Assembly: GCF_000237925.1 (NCBI RefSeq)
Contig: NC_031499.1
Span: forward strand, 6,950,195-7,014,194
Origin: Schistosoma mansoni
Lineage: Eukaryota; Platyhelminthes; Trematoda; Strigeidida; Schistosomatidae
Direction: 5' to 3'
DNA: 64,000 bases
Made by a program: the position numbers and the translations under genes. This document shows, in pieces, positions 10,948 through 20,890 of the stretch (position 1 is the stretch's first letter; the number at the start of each line of letters is the position of its first letter). The notes beneath the pieces were generated by a model. The model saw only the letters and a list, made by a program, of their open reading frames with translations. It was not told the DNA's origin and did no database searches.

Positions 10948-11810
10948 TTACTCGTCGACAACTTCACTTATCTTGGAAGTCTGTTCAGCCCTAATGGGTT
11001 GGTGTCTGAAGAAATCTCAGCACGGATTTAGAAAGCTCAATTGACTTTTACCAACTTACGTCACCTATGGCGGAGACAAGATATCCGTCTATCAATTAAG
11101 GGACGAGTATACTGCTCAGCAGTTCGCTCTGTTCTACTTTACGGCTGTGAAACATGGCCATTAAGAGTAGAAGATACTCGTAAGTTACTAGTATTTGACC
11201 ACAGATGTCTTAGAAATATTGCTCGGATCTGCTGGGATCACCGGGTAAGTAAATGAAGTTAGACGCAGGGTATTAGGGAATGGTGGTAAATCAGTTGATG
11301 AGGTCATGAATCTTCATCGACTGAGATGGTTTGGCTACGTGTTACGTATGCCTGAACACCGATTACCAAGACGCGCTATGCTGACTATTATTGGCAATGG
11401 TCGGAAGAGAGTTAGGGGCGGCCAAACCAAAACGTGGCATCAGTGCTTGAAGTCACTTCTTCTAGTCTGAGCCATGTTGACAGATGCAGACTACTTGGTT
11501 GAGGTCCGCGTGACTATCGTAACCAATGGTTGGAGACTCTGTGTGACATGGCTTAGAATCGATCATAATGGCGTAGGTGTATACACTCTTTATCTTCCCT
11601 TAAACCTTGAGATTAAAATTGCTTCATAACTTTTTTCCTTCCTATACTATATCCTTATATACAATCTATCTTTTATACATTACCATCACTAAATTAACTA
11701 CTTCTATGAATTCCATTTTCATCTTTTTGTGCTAATGAGGTATGGCAACTTGAACCGATGCATAAATGTGCCTGGTCTTACGTTGTAGCTGACTGACTGA
11801 CTGACTCGTG
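10948..11810 (+). mobile_element. RTE-type retrotransposon with (TGAC)n tail, 3' fragment
   Basis: Conceptual translation starts at YLGSLFSPNGLVSEEIS and runs through the RT thumb and C-terminal domain (FTNLRHLWRRQDIRLSIKGR, LLYGCETWPLRVEDTRKLL, ICWDHRVSK), then in other frames to RMPEHRLPRRAM and GGQTKTWHQCLKSL. The 3' UTR ends ctacgttgtagc(TGAC)n at about 11790-11808. It is the same subfamily as 57837-61600. A stop after DHRVSK and frameshifts make it non-functional. Confidence 0.8.
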
Positions 11811-12029
11811 ATTATAATAAACATTTCAGAGTTCAGTCCATTAAACTAATAGAATTTTTTATAATCAAAATACTTAATTAGTTTTTTCATTGAAACATAA
11901 TCAATATTCAATGTTCATAGGTTTGCATGTTTTTCACAAAACAGGTAGTCAACTGTTTAGATCGTTTTGATCATACAAATAAATGATAAGTTTGATTTTA
12001 ATTTGTATATTGTTATGACAGATTTATTG
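11811..12029. other. AT-rich unassigned stretch
   Basis: Nothing recognised. Confidence 0.4.
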
Positions 12030-12420
12030 ATATGTAGTGATGCCCCCAAATGCTATAGTATGATCAAGAGTGCGAAGAGTCATCTCTCCCTCTTTGAAAT
12101 GCTCTCACATAGCCATGTGTATACAACCACTGCCAAGGAAGTCCTACTCACTACCTTCTTGCAGCCAGGGTGTTAATAAAGAAACTGAGAGGGTTGAAAG
12201 CGAATGTCCAGCACTTTAACCAGGTTGATAGATAGAAAAATCAAATTGGTGAATTCATTTTTGTTGTGCCCCCTTGTACCGAATTTTTTTCTAATTAGCG
12301 TTTTTTAGCTAGTTAGTTTTTTATGGGATGGGGTCGCTAATTCCATGCTCAACCCTTCTCCTTTATCCGGGCTTGGGATCGGCAGTAGCCCCCGAAGGGG
12401 CTGGTAAATCAAAATATAAA
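12030..12420 (+). repeat. Dispersed repeat family A (copy 3) plus gggatgggg block
   Basis: 12035-12235 corresponds to the reverse complement of 16440-16600 (tgcccccaaatgctatagta, ctctcacatagccatgtgta, aggaagtcctactcactacc). It continues into the block shared with 8125-8240. The presence of both blocks in one copy suggests that the two repeats belong to one longer element. Confidence 0.55.
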
Positions 12421-12559
12421 ACCCAAAAATCATGGGACTAGCGAGTATTGCTTTTATGTAGTTATTAACAAACTGTTATTCGTAGAATTAAATTGATATT
12501 GGTTGTTTAAATATTCCCATTAATGTAGGATTGTAATTGATTAGTCTCTTTTTTGCATG

Positions 12560-12780
12560 TGTGCATTCTGTGTGAATCGCCTTGCGTTTCGTCCTTTTTG
12601 GAACTTGTCGGCTCCATATACTTGTATCTCAGAGTTGATGTTCACTCCAACATACGAAACCAGTACCAAATGAACATCAATTCCGAAACGCAGTTACATC
12701 GAGCTGACAAGCCTTAAATAGAAGAAAACACTAGTCCTGAATTCAACTGCTAACCACTATCCATTTCTGTTATTTACAGA
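12560..12780. repeat. Pair of oppositely oriented Sm-alpha-like fragments
   Basis: The left part, read on minus, carries a decayed hammerhead (ccgacaagttcc...gacgaaacgc). The right part, on plus, has gagctgacaagccttaaata and gaactggattcc-like sequence (ctgaattcaactgctaacc). Both cores are mutated. Confidence 0.5.
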
Positions 12781-13026
12781 TTTTGTTGAGAATCAGTTGT
12801 ATCCACAGCAGACTCATTCAATCAGTAATCATGTTTTTTTCATTGTAGAAGTCACTCTTGAAGATCAATAGGTTAGCGCGTTCTGATAAGCGATGTCTAC
12901 TTGTTTTCTAAGGTAGTTCAATCATTCAAATGTTTAATTTGTATTTTATTATGGTAACGAATTCAAGAGAATTTTTAAAACTTCCAAATTGAATCTAATC
13001 AATATCGATTGATAAACGTTTTAAAG

Positions 13027-13160
13027 TTTATCTTGATAAAGAAGCTTCCAAACCATGGAAATCTCTCCATAAAACATCCAATTATTTATTTGGAGATAGA
13101 GTTCCTGGAGTACCACCTGGAAGACGTGTTGAAACAATAACTGGAAAACATAATTTGTAA
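13027..13160 (+). CDS. Orphan coding exon, unrecognised protein C-terminus
   Basis: A possible acceptor (ttttaaag at 13019-13026) opens a frame entering in phase 1 and ending at TAA 13158-13160. The peptide includes DKEASKPWKSLHKTSNYLFG, then DRVPGVPPGRRVETITGKHN and a final L. The frame is continuous with non-repetitive, balanced composition, unlike the low-complexity frames around it, and is not found in any repeat copy in the window. I do not recognise the family. It could be the last exon of a small host gene whose other exons I could not place, or a retrocopy fragment. The upstream boundary is uncertain: the frame stays open back to about 12999. Confidence 0.45.
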
Positions 13161-13321
13161 AGGACTCCCTTCACTTCAAAAACAGTGAATATATTGAGTA
13201 CATAAAAATCGTCTTATTCCGATTTATCTTACTAAAGTAATCACGTAGGTAAGATAATCTTGTACTAATGTAAGTTGTCCTCAGTCTGTCGTAATATCAA
13301 ATACGACAGCATAGGGAAACA

Positions 13322-13510
13322 TTACAGTCATTTATTTTACGCCTGTTAACCCTCGTCGAGGAGCATAGTCCACTAACCATTATTCTTTATTCAACTCTGT
13401 CCTGAACAATCCTTTCCAGTTTATTCCAGTTACTATTCATCTTTTTCATATCTGTTTCCAATTCTCAATGTAGTGTGTTCTTCGATTTTCCTCTTTTCCG
13501 TTTCACTTCA
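13322..13510 (-). mobile_element. SR2-like RTE, 3' terminal fragment
   Basis: On plus: tacgcctgttaaccctcg, gaggagcatagtccactaac, tcaactctgtcctgaac, ctgtttccaattctca. These are the reverse complement of the element's C-terminus and 3' UTR. The (TTAC)n tail is reduced to almost nothing. Confidence 0.65.
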
Positions 13511-13539
13511 CGATTCTGATGTGAACCGCAAAACAAGAA

Positions 13540-14040
13540 GCCTTAACAAATTACGGAAGCTATTTTTGGGGACGTTAATTTATTTAATTCAAAGCTTGTA
13601 AAACTGTAACATTTACTTTTGCCCCTAGCCTATTCTACAGATCATGAGCTTTCGTTTGATGTATAATTCATTGCCATAGCATTTTCTGTTGTAAAGCTAT
13701 TGTCATTTAGACGTAATCTTTTGTACCCTATTTTCTACTATAATCCCCCAGTTTTGGACATAATTGTATTTTCCTAATTATTGTACGTTGTGGTCAGCCT
13801 ATTCATCTATTTATTCATGTAACCTTTCACCCTAATCTGAATTGGGAATTCGAGTGCTAGATCGGGGTTGGAATAAAGTGATTAGTGTTCCAGCTGTCTT
13901 TGTCTTCTCTCTCTCGCGTGCTTGCCAGCCAATCAGGGATAGAATAGTTTTCGTCTCTCTACCCCCACTTCGAACTCACGCATATTAGCCTCAAAGGTTA
14001 AGCCAGTCAGCCTACCGGGTCAAGGTCTTAATCTACATTA
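13540..14040. other. Unassigned stretch with promoter/poly(A)-like traits
   Basis: It contains ggttggaataaagtgattag (AATAAA) followed by a pyrimidine-rich ctttgtcttctctctctc and a GC-richer end. This resembles LTR or 5' UTR sequence of a retroelement, but no second copy exists in the window to define ends. Confidence 0.3.
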
Positions 14041-14044
14041 CACA

Positions 14045-14290
14045 GGTCATACTCGGCACAAAGTGGGTAGAAAGATTCAAGGACGTAACAGATTCCAAGT
14101 TAGCGTTTGCATCGTGATGCAGTTTGATGATTTCCGTAATGCGTATCCTATCCACTTCCAAGGTCTTTTCCTAATTTTTGATGATAATCGTAGTAGTTTT
14201 GTAAGTTTCGTCACCATACAGTAGAACTGTCTTGACGTTTCGTGTTGAAGATTTTGACTTTGATACTGGTTGACAGTTGTTTTGACTTCC
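14045..14290 (-). mobile_element. SR2-like RTE, internal C-terminal fragment
   Basis: The minus strand encodes [25 protein letters not shown] and QTLTWN, matching the SR2-like C-terminal block, with deletions compared with the copy at 30105-30885. Confidence 0.65.
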
Positions 14291-14432
14291 ATATAGTATA
14301 ATTAAAAACAAAAGCAAATAGTCTTGCCGATTGAATACACAAAAAAATCTTTATGTATTTATGTTTCACTATTGTAATCTCATTAGATTTGCATATGTTA
14401 TAACTTGTGACCGATAGGATTCCCTGTTAATG

Positions 14433-14888
14433 TATAACGTGATAATACCGCCAATTAGAGAGCAAGAAGTTATCGATCGGACCAATGATACACGAAACCT
14501 GTGCGAGCATTGTAGAGTACTTGCCGGTCCTACTTTCTGCCTAGCACAACCAGTTCAGTCCAGAACACTAATCTCAGCCTCTGCAATATGAATCATTTAT
14601 TTCAAACATACTGGGTTTATATGCCAACCAGACAGACCACATCGTACCATAAAATGGAAAATAACATTTGTACAAGATTTAACCAAATGTAGCGGTGAAT
14701 AAGGGAGAAATTAAATCATAGACAGGGCATAATTTAAGAATGGTGAATCGTATAACAATAGTTCACAGGTCAATATAAAGCACATAATAAGGAGGATATG
14801 AAAATGAATAGTTTAGTTACTTAGCAACTATACAGTAAGAAATATACGTATCATATTGGTCCATAAATGGATCTCAAAAGTTACCAAT
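14433..14888 (-). repeat. LTR-like dispersed repeat (family D), copy 2
   Basis: It is the reverse-orientation partner of 6087-6540. On the minus strand it starts TGGTAACTTTTGAGATCC and has ggcatataaacccagtatg and gaaataaatgattc. It is the only other copy in the window and supports the ends of the family. Confidence 0.5.
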
Positions 14889-14896
14889 TCACTCAC

Positions 14897-15190
14897 TTAG
14901 TATTGTTTGTTTGAATCTTCCCATTGATGTTTAAGACTGCAACTGGTCAGACATATGTGCATACTGTGAGTATTGCCTCGATATAGCCTTAATTCACAAA
15001 CATTATAAGCAAAGATGGATAGTGACTAGCAGTGGAATCCAGTTTGACGCGCGTTTCGTCCTATTTGGGACTCGTTAGCTGGATGTACCTGCATCTCAGA
15101 GTTGATGTTCAATCCGGGACTCGAATCCAGCACTTTTCGCTTCAAACCAGTTGCAGTCCTAAATATTAATCGAGAGATTCAAACAAACAA
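14897..15190 (-). repeat. Sm-alpha-like element, hammerhead with one core change
   Basis: Minus strand: the tRNA-like box B region (gattcgagtcccgg), then ccagctaacgagtcccaaat, gacgaaacgcgcgtc and the 3' part ending cccattgatg...aaacaatactaag as the terminal motif. CTGACGA has become CTAACGA, changing an invariant G, so the copy should be inactive. Confidence 0.7.
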
Positions 15191-15420
15191 TACTAAGCGG
15201 ATTTAAACTTCACCCCATTGCACAAGCGAGTGGCTTTCAGGACTCAGTATTTAAGTAGATAACGCAATGGCATTTAAAACTAAACGGTACTAGTTTCGAG
15301 TCCTGGAATGGACATCAATTCTGAGATGTAGGTACATCAAGCTGACGAGTCCCAAATAAGACGAAACGCACTCTTTGGATTGCATTGCTAGTCAATAACT
15401 ATCTTTGTTTATAACAATTG
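15191..15420 (+). repeat. Sm-alpha-like element, cleavage site lost
   Basis: 5' part (gatttaaacttcacccca), tRNA-like head (gcgagtggctttcagg...ctagtttcgagtcctgg), and hammerhead core CTGACGA gtcccaaataagac GAAAC. The helix III/cleavage segment reads gcactcttt instead of gcgcgtc. It lies head to head with the preceding minus-strand copy. Confidence 0.7.
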
Positions 15421-15494
15421 TCATTATGTATTTCGATTAATCAAATTCAAAGTTTAAAATTTAGAAAATCAAAACGTGATTAAATTCGCTTGGT

Positions 15495-15810
15495 GTTGTT
15501 TACTTGTATCTTCCCATTGTTATTTAGGACTGCAATCGATCAGTGTCTTATTATCATACGTGCATCCTATGCGGACTGTCTCTATATTACTTGAAGTCAT
15601 AAGCTTTATGGGCGAAGATGGATAGTGGATGACAGTGTAACCCAAGACGCGTAGGACACGAACCCAGTACCGACCACTACAAACACCATCAAGTCCCAGA
15701 GTGAACATCAACTCAGTGTTGTAGTTACATCTAGCTGACGAGTCCCAAATAGGACGAAACGCGCGTCCTAGATTATACTGCTAGCCACTATCCATCTTTA
15801 TTTTATATTT
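15495..15810. repeat. Sm-alpha-like elements, inverted arrangement
   Basis: 15495-15640 is the reverse of the element's 3' part (cttcccattgttatttagg, cgaagatggatagtgg). 15690-15810 is a forward hammerhead part with the 3' cactgctagccactatcc-like segment. The forward part contains the best-preserved hammerhead of this family in the window. Confidence 0.7.
15729..15773 (+). ncRNA. Type I hammerhead ribozyme, intact (Sm-alpha-like)
   Basis: Helix I is ATCTAG / CTAGAT, six perfect pairs. It differs from the more usual ATCCAG / CTGGAT by a compensated change. Core CTGACGA, helix II GTCC-CAAATA-GGAC, GAAA, and helix III ACGC/GCGT (ACGCGCGT, a palindrome with no true loop), with the cleavage C at 15767. 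Every invariant hammerhead base is present. Schistosome satellite hammerheads with this architecture are known; activity of this copy is inferred. Confidence 0.85.
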
Positions 15811-16082
15811 AAATCAATGTTCAATACATAACCATATGAAATGTAATCAAATGATAAAATATTGAACCAATGTAATGGATTAAATTAATCATTATATAAG
15901 TAATCTGTTTATCACATTAATGATGAACTGATTAGCTAAATGAGCTCGTGACCACATATGTATATATAAGGGTGAAATACATCAGTTTTTGCATTAAGAA
16001 GATCATTGCCAGTGCTAATCTCATAAGTAAATTCATTTTTATGATAATATGTATTATATATATATGTGTATTTCTATTCATT
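15811..16082. other. AT-rich unassigned stretch
   Basis: Nothing recognised. Confidence 0.4.
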
Positions 16083-16610
16083 TTATTTATTTAAACACAT
16101 AAATATTGGTACAAGGAAGCACCAGATACATATGCGCCGCACAAGTCTCATTTGATTTATGTGAGAGCTGCGATACTGCCCAGGTGCCCAAACTGAAGCA
16201 GGTTTTCTTAGGTAGCCACACTCGCAGCCTTCGACCTAAAGATCTGATCCACAAGGCAGTGGAACATCGTGAGGAGATGCAGTCCCATGGTAGCCGGTGA
16301 CCAACGATTGATTCATACGCCATTTATTGCCTCAAGGTACTGGAGCCTATGAGCATCATTGGTTTGGAATCAAGGTTTTCCAACTACCCTAAGTGGACTT
16401 TCCGTGTCCACCAACCCGGTTAAAGCACCAGACGTTCGCTTTTAGTCCTCTCACTTTCATTAACAACACCGGTGCCACGAGAATGCAGTGAGTAGGACTT
16501 CCCTGACAGAGGCTATATACGCGTGGCCATGTGAGAGCATTAGGAGAGGGAGAGCGGACTCTCCTCACTCTCGGTCGTACCAGGGTATTTGGGGGCATTA
16601 TTGTACATGA
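16083..16610 (-). repeat. Dispersed repeat family A, copy 2
   Basis: This is the longest copy of family A. On minus it runs from the CCCCCAAATACCCTGG block to the end motif taccaatatttatgtgttta. Open frames on both strands (64-78 aa) are interrupted in the other copies, so I do not treat them as genes. A 69-aa minus frame (MPPNTLVRPRVRRV...) at 16389-16598 may be the remains of a retroelement 5' region. Confidence 0.6.
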
Positions 16611-16827
16611 CTAGTGGGGTTTATATTCATTTAAGATGATAGACTGAGTTAATGAGTTGAAATACCTGAAAAATATATTAAGACTGAGACAAGTATTATC
16701 AGTGGTTAGGGAGGATGATTATAGATAAGAACAACTGAGGAGGTGTACAGTAAGACGAAACATTCTATATATGAGGTAGAATCTCCTGAATTTGATATTC
16801 TTTTTTGTAAGCTGTTAATAGGTTTTT

Positions 16828-17640
16828 TACTTACTTACGTCTGTTACTCTCAGTGGAACATAGGCCACCGACCAGCATTCTATAACCCATTTTGTTCTAG
16901 GCCTTTCTTTCTAGTTTTATCCAGTTGTTGTTCATTCTTCTCATGTCTGTCTCTATTTCTCGGCGTAATGTGTTCTTTGGTCTTCCTCTTCTCCTTTGAC
17001 CTTCAGGATTCCATGTGAGGGGTTGTCTTGTGATGCAATTGTGTGATTTCCTCAATGTGCATCCTATCCACTTCCACCACGTCTTCCTGATTTCTTCTTT
17101 CACTGGATGGAGTCTGGTTATTTCTCTCCCACAGTAGAATATTGCTGATAGCGTCTGGCCAACGGATCCGAAGTATTTTGCGTAGAAAACTGTTAATAAA
17201 CACCTGTATCTTCTGAATGATGTCTTTCGTAGTTCTCCACGTCTCCGCCCCATACAGTAGAACTGTCTTGACATTTGTATTGAAAATTCTGATCTCCGTG
17301 TTGATTGACAATTGTTCTGAGTTCCACATGTTCATTAGTTGTTAATATGTTGCTCTTACCTTGCTGACCCTCGTCTTCACATCTACATCAGACCCACCAT
17401 GTTCATCAGTGATGCTGCTTAGATATGTAAATGTATTCACATCCTCCAAAGCTTCTGCGTCAAGTGTGATTCGAATGATGCATGTTGTGTCGTATCGGAC
17501 AATCTTGCTTTTTCGTTTGTGTATGTTGTGATCTACTGCTGTCAAGGCTGCTGATACACTGATCGTCTTCTCCTGCATTTGTCGTTGCATGTGTCATAGA
17601 AGAGCCAGATCATCTACAAACTCCAGGTCGTCCAGCTACA
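16828..17640 (-). mobile_element. SR2-like RTE retrotransposon, 3' fragment
   Basis: The (TTAC)n start at 16828 (plus) is the 3' tail. Reading on minus, the coding part includes [92 protein letters not shown] and [15 protein letters not shown]. It is spread over three overlapping minus frames (17342-17590, 17003-17335, 16897-17274), so at least two frameshifts are present. This corresponds to RT thumb plus C-terminal domain. It is among the best-preserved SR2-like copies here but lacks endonuclease and the RT catalytic core. Confidence 0.85.
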
Positions 17641-17874
17641 TTCTAGCTGTCCAGTGTATCCCGTTCTTACTCCCATATGTTGACTTCCTCATAATACAGT
17701 CAATCATAAAGATTCAATTCGGCTAATAAAAGTAACTGAAAACCAAGTCCCTTTTATTGAGTACAATTATATAATATTTAACTGAAAAGTCTAGGATTTT
17801 CTTTGTTTTTATCTTCATAATTGAGTTAAATTAGACTATTTCTGCATATTAGGCTAACTGATTTCATAAGATGG

Positions 17875-18060
17875 TGGTTGGAGGTGGTCAACAGGAAACC
17901 CTGGACCCGATTTTCGTGCTACTTGGCACTTGTCAGTAAGGTGTACCTGTAATCTTTAGGGAACTGGTGCTCCCGGACGGATTCGATCCCGTGCCACTCA
18001 GCTTCACAGTCAGAGACGTTACCACCGAACTATTCGGGCCGTGACCGACGTCCTCTAGGA
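17875..18060 (-). repeat. SINE-3: third tRNA-headed element with hammerhead-like core
   Basis: Minus strand: a tRNA-like head (gttcggtggtaacgtctctg...gggatcgaatccg), then ttactgacaagtgccaagta, gcacgaaaatcgggtc and cagggtttcc. Helix II is GTGC..GCAC, unlike the GTCC..GGAC of the other two families. CTGACGA has become CTGACAA, so this copy is probably inactive. A second copy lies at 31912-32098. Confidence 0.65.
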
Positions 18061-18430
18061 CTGAGATGTATTCACAATTGATTGATCACTGGGTATCAAG
18101 TATATTTTCGAGTGTGAATGTTTCAGTTCAGTAATCTGTTGGTTAAGACCCTAACGTATAGAGTGGCATTCTCAATATATGAATATTACTATGAATACCA
18201 AGACAGCTATATAAGCACATTCATTTAACCAGTTTAACAACAGCCTAAGACAAATTGTCGCGTATTGCATAAAATCAATGAAATTACCATATCCTTGAAA
18301 TACAAAGAGTAGTTATCATTTTACATGAAGTTTGTGAATTGAATGTAACTATGTCTGTTCATCTTCATACCATGAATTGTACCTAATATTGACCTCAACA
18401 CATAATTCTCTATTCACATTCTTATTACAA
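18061..18430. other. Unassigned stretch
   Basis: Nothing recognised between SINE-3 and the next Sm-alpha-like element. Confidence 0.4.
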
Positions 18431-18434
18431 GTTG

Positions 18435-18700
18435 TGCATTTTTCAAACACATCGATGGGAAGATTCAAACAAACAATACTAAATGAATTTAAACTTCACC
18501 CCATCGCACAAGCAAGTAGCTATCACGACTCAGCGGCCGAGTGGATAATGCGATGGCGTTTGAAGCGAAAGTCACAGAATGAACATCAACTCTGAGATGC
18601 AGGTGCATCGAGCTGATGAGTCCCAAATGGGACGAAACGCGCATCGAACTGGATTCCACTGCTAGCCACTTTCCATCTTTGTTTACCATGTTGTGAATCA
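18435..18700 (+). repeat. Sm-alpha-like element, near-complete
   Basis: It opens with the terminal motif (atgggaagattcaaacaaac) joined directly to the 5' part (atttaaacttcaccccatcg). The tRNA-like head follows (actcagcggccgagtggata), without a good box B. Then comes the hammerhead gagctgatgagtcccaaatg / gacgaaacgcgcatcgaact and the 3' part (ccactgctagccactttcc). The 72-aa frame here is a by-product. Confidence 0.75.
18607..18658 (+). ncRNA. Hammerhead ribozyme, near-intact (Sm-alpha-like)
   Basis: Core CTGATGA, helix II GTCCC..GGGAC (five pairs, longer than usual) and GAAA are intact. Helix III reads ACGCGCAT, one base away from the palindrome, and helix I is imperfect (ATCGAG against CTGGAT with three extra bases). 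Activity is doubtful. Confidence 0.55.
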
Positions 18701-18734
18701 CAGTAAGTGTTTTCTTGTGGAGATTGTAACAACT

Positions 18735-18965
18735 TTAATAATTGAATTCATGATTCGATATAAGCTAGACTACCATAGAAAACCTGGAAGTACTGGATGA
18801 CCGTTCCGTCCTAGTATGAGACTCCTCAGAAGTGTGCATCCACGATCCTGTCTCGCAAGGTCTTGGGTTCGAATCTCGCAAAGTTGGATCATGGATGCGC
18901 ACTGCTGAGGAGTCTGAAAATAGAACAAAACGGCCATCCAGTTGATTTTATGGATTGAAATCACC
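18735..18965. repeat. Inverted pair of SINE-1 copies
   Basis: The left half is a minus-strand copy (tail, hammerhead, part of the head). The right half is a plus-strand copy (ttgggttcgaatctcgcaaa, ctgctgaggagtctg, then aacaaaacggcc with GAAAC mutated). They meet near 18855 within the head, forming a palindrome-like structure of about 100 bases per arm. Confidence 0.65.
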
Positions 18966-19104
18966 TAAAATAACACATAATATCAGTAGTAGAGAAGATT
19001 TTTTTTTAGCTAAGATAGATGATTTTGATAAAGTTTTGTTCTCTGAACTAGATAACTTGGTCATAAAACTTTCATCGTTATTTTCAACAACTTAATATCA
19101 TTTC

Positions 19105-19330
19105 TATAAGCAAAGATGGATAATACCTAGCAGTGAAATCCAGGACGTGTGTTTCGTCCTATTTAGGACTCGTCAGCGGGATATATCTGCATCTCAGAGT
19201 TCATGTTCAGTATCGTTCGCTTCAAACGCCATCGCGTTATCCACTTAGCTTCTGAGTTCTGATAGCCATCCCGCTTGTGCAATGGAGTGAAATTGTAAGC
19301 TTATAACTTCAGGTTATATCGAGGCAGTCC
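19105..19330 (-). repeat. Sm-alpha-like element with nearly intact hammerhead
   Basis: Read on minus: a tRNA-like segment (ctaagtggataacgcgatgg) and hammerhead at 19138-19182, then the 3' part. A 5' motif (tttcactccattgcacaagc on minus) starts it. Confidence 0.7.
19138..19182 (-). ncRNA. Hammerhead ribozyme, core intact, helix III weakened
   Basis: Minus strand: ATCCCG CTGACGA, GTCC-TAAATA-GGAC, GAAA, CACACGT, C, CTGGAT. All invariant bases are present. Helix I has one mismatch and helix III reads ACACACGT, so its palindrome is broken at two positions. Confidence 0.6.
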
Positions 19331-19639
19331 GCCATCAAGTGACTAATATCAGTTCATTTGATTAATTAGTTTTATATTTTCTTGGATTGTATAGATAGAT
19401 TACTATATATAGATAAGATGAATCAACCTAAATTCTTTATGTAAACTTTATGTGCGTCAAATAAACATTCCAAATTAGGTTCACTTCTATGACATTTGTC
19501 CATCTCATTCAAATAACTGAGTTCTATAATCAATTATGATGTTCTTGTATTGGCTATAATCATCTTTGGATTTAATATTCATTATGATCTTGAATTTTAT
19601 ACTTTTGTGGATATCATAGTAATTTTAATAGCTGAGATC

Positions 19640-19820
19640 ATAAGTCAGCGGTCTAGAGGTTAAGCGATCGCGTACGGGACCGACAGGTCCTGAGTTCGAG
19701 TCTCGCGGGGCGGGAACGTGGATGTGCACTGCTGAAGAGTCCTAAAATAAGACGAAACGGCCGTCCAGTGCCTCTAGGATTTCCATGGTGGTCTAAGTCC
19801 AATCGACTCATGATCACAAC
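19640..19820 (+). repeat. SINE-1 copy with intact hammerhead
   Basis: A tRNA-like head beginning in the middle of box A (agcggtctagaggttaagcg), box B gagttcgagtctcgc, hammerhead, and tail (atttccatggtggtctaagt) ending in the usual catgat..caact. Confidence 0.7.
19726..19771 (+). ncRNA. Type I hammerhead ribozyme, intact core (SINE-1)
   Basis: Helix I GCACTG / CAGTGC is perfect. Core CTGAAGA (N = A), a short helix II GTC..GAC with a C-A neighbour, GAAA, and helix III ACGG/CCGT (palindrome ACGGCCGT), with the cleavage C at 19765. Only helix II is weak. Confidence 0.75.
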
Positions 19821-19914
19821 TATTAAAATTTAATGATTTAGTTAAGAAGCTTTCATTAATATCCTGAACAAAATTATATTCAATATTTCATAATAATATT
19901 ATTCTGTTATTTAA

Positions 19915-20200
19915 TAGTTGAAATCATGAGTTGGTTGAATTTAGATCACTAAGGAAAATTTGAAAGCGTTGGGAGGCCATTTCGTCTTAGTATGAGAATA
20001 CTTAATAGTTAGTATTCACAATCTCGCACATTGGATTTGAACCCAGGACCTCAGGGTCTTGTGTACGAACGTTTAACTTTTAGACAAATGAGTTGACCAG
20101 CATCCATCAGTGTCGATGTTTAATTTCAACCGATGCACGAAATTGCGACATCTTCCTCCATTGTCTTTAGCGAGTTAATGACTTACAATAGACCCAGTTG
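19915..20200 (-). repeat. SINE-1 copy, decayed
   Basis: Tail, decayed hammerhead (atttcgtcttagtatgagaa on plus), box B (gatttgaacccagg on plus) and 5' arm pieces (gtcgatgtttaatttcaacc) are in the usual order. Confidence 0.6.
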
Positions 20201-20204
20201 AACT

Positions 20205-20890
20205 ACACTGGTCAATACTACAATCTCTGTGTGAATCTTCCTGTTGTATGGTTTCCGGATGATGCTGACGATTTTCACAAGTACTCCAGAGTGTCGAAGA
20301 AGTTTTCATAATGTTCTCCTTTCCACATTGTCAAACGCCTTCTCATAGTCAATGAAGTTGATGTGTAATGACGAGTTCCACTCAACTGATTATTCAATGA
20401 TGATTTGTAGTGCGACGATTTAGTCTGTTCACAACCGATTCTTACGGAATCAAATCTGTTGATCTCGAAGTTGGGTGTCTACTGCGTCTTTCATCTGGTT
20501 CAGCAACACTCTGTTAAAAACTTTTGCTGATACCGACAACAGTGTGATGCCTCTGTAAGTCTCACATTTGCTCAGATCTCCTTTCTTTCGTATCTTGATG
20601 AGGTGTCCTTCTTTCTAGTCTGTTGGCATTTGTTTCTCCTCGCAAATCTTCCTAAATAGAAGGTGAAGTATGTTTGCCGTTACTTCAATGTCTGACTTCA
20701 GTGCTTCAGCTGGTATATTGTCAGGTCCTGTTGCTTTCCCGCTCTTGATTTATCTGATGGTCATCCTGATTTCTTCGATCGTTGGTGAAGTGACATATAT
20801 ATGAATGTCTATATGTTCTGCTCCGATATTAGGTGGATTCAATGGAGCTAGTCTATTGAAGAGTACCTTGAAGTGTTCCAACCATATTAA
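20205..20890 (-). mobile_element. SR2-like RTE, reverse transcriptase core fragment
   Basis: Minus-strand conceptual translation contains fragments of the RTE finger and palm: ...AATGPDNIPAEAL..., KCETYRGITLLS-like sequence and INFIDYEKAFD, the RT motif A block. It ends upstream of the YADD motif. Frames are broken by in-frame stops (agactagaaag). This is the part of SR2-like RT that the other copies lack. Confidence 0.75.
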
